Of a DNA stretch of 5,109 bases, positions 4,955 to 5,109 are shown piece by piece (the stretch's first letter is position 1; the number at the start of each line of letters is the position of its first letter). The notes beneath the pieces were generated by a model. That model was not told the DNA's origin and searched no databases. It was given only the letters and a program-made list of their open reading frames with translations. Position numbers and translations under genes: made by a program. The stretch is from SIG607 sp045655165 (GTDB lineage: Bacteria > Bacillota > Clostridia > Oscillospirales > Acutalibacteraceae), in the NCBI GenBank assembly GCA_045655165.1, contig JAZOOT010000060.1:1-5109 (forward strand), read 5' to 3'.

Positions 4955-5109
4955 TTGAATACTAAATCCGCTTTTATTTCAATAATAGGAAGACCAAACG
5001 TTGGAAAATCTTCTTTGCTTAATAAAATTGTAAAACAAAAAATTTCCATTGTTTCGGATAAGCCCCAAACAACGCGCACAAAAATTAACGGTGTACTTAA
5101 TATGGATGA
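4955..5109 (+). CDS. era: GTPase Era, N-terminal part only
   Basis: The first 51 codons are present and the gene runs off the right edge. The reading begins MNTKSAFISIIGRPNVGKSS: the G1/P-loop GRPNVGKS is at residues 12-19, followed by LLNKIVKQKISIVSDKPQTTR with the Era-type switch I/G2 region (SDKPQTTRTKINGVL, 34-48). Era is an essential GTPase that binds the 3' end of 16S rRNA through a C-terminal KH domain (outside the window) and helps 30S assembly, acting in the same process as YbeY. The start is TTG 4955, because an in-frame TAA sits at 4949-4951 and GGTGAT (4944-4949) is five nt upstream. It begins 10 nt after the ybeY stop, in the same operon. Confidence 0.94.
   Translation, partial: MNTKSAFISIIGRPNVGKSSLLNKIVKQKISIVSDKPQTTRTKINGVLNMD

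Overview
The window is a compact, AT-rich chromosomal segment. It most likely comes from an anaerobic, endospore-forming clostridium-type Firmicute (Bacillota, class Clostridia). The evidence is the gene content (three sporulation-associated families: YlbJ, YqfC and YqfD), the low GC content, the strong GGAGG/GGTGAT ribosome binding sites, the use of TTG starts, and the conserved order yqfC-yqfD-phoH-ybeY-era. All of it looks like core genome. I see no mobile element, CRISPR array or defence cassette, and no clearly new multi-gene system.

Left part, minus strand (1-1953). From right to left this holds a YlbJ-like sporulation membrane protein, a 70-residue four-cysteine protein of unknown function, tRNA-His(GTG), tRNA-Gln(TTG), a strong intrinsic terminator, and the first 119 codons of a PLP-dependent aminotransferase that runs off the left edge. 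A fully consensus promoter (TTGACA, 17 nt, TATAAT) sits just upstream of the tRNA pair. A second good promoter (TTGAAA, 17 nt, TATTAT) drives the aminotransferase and abuts the tRNA terminator. A 15-bp hairpin without a terminator U-tract lies between the two tRNAs.

Right part, plus strand (2020-5109). yqfC and yqfD form a tight pair (2 nt apart). They are followed by phoH, ybeY (overlapping phoH by 29 nt) and the first 51 codons of era. A probable extended -10 promoter in the yqfD-phoH junction would let the housekeeping RNA/ribosome genes (phoH, ybeY, era) be expressed in growing cells, independently of the sporulation pair upstream. The 66-nt divergent region between ylbJ and yqfC is unusual: in each direction an inverted repeat pairs sequence around the start codon with an upstream CATA element, leaving the Shine-Dalgarno in the loop.

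Starts chosen here: ylbJ at 1953 (not 1998), yqfC at ATG 2020 (not GTG 2011, which is inside its Shine-Dalgarno), ybeY at 4462 (not 4426). TTG starts are inferred for the four-Cys protein, phoH and era. For phoH and era no alternative exists, because an in-frame stop lies just upstream.
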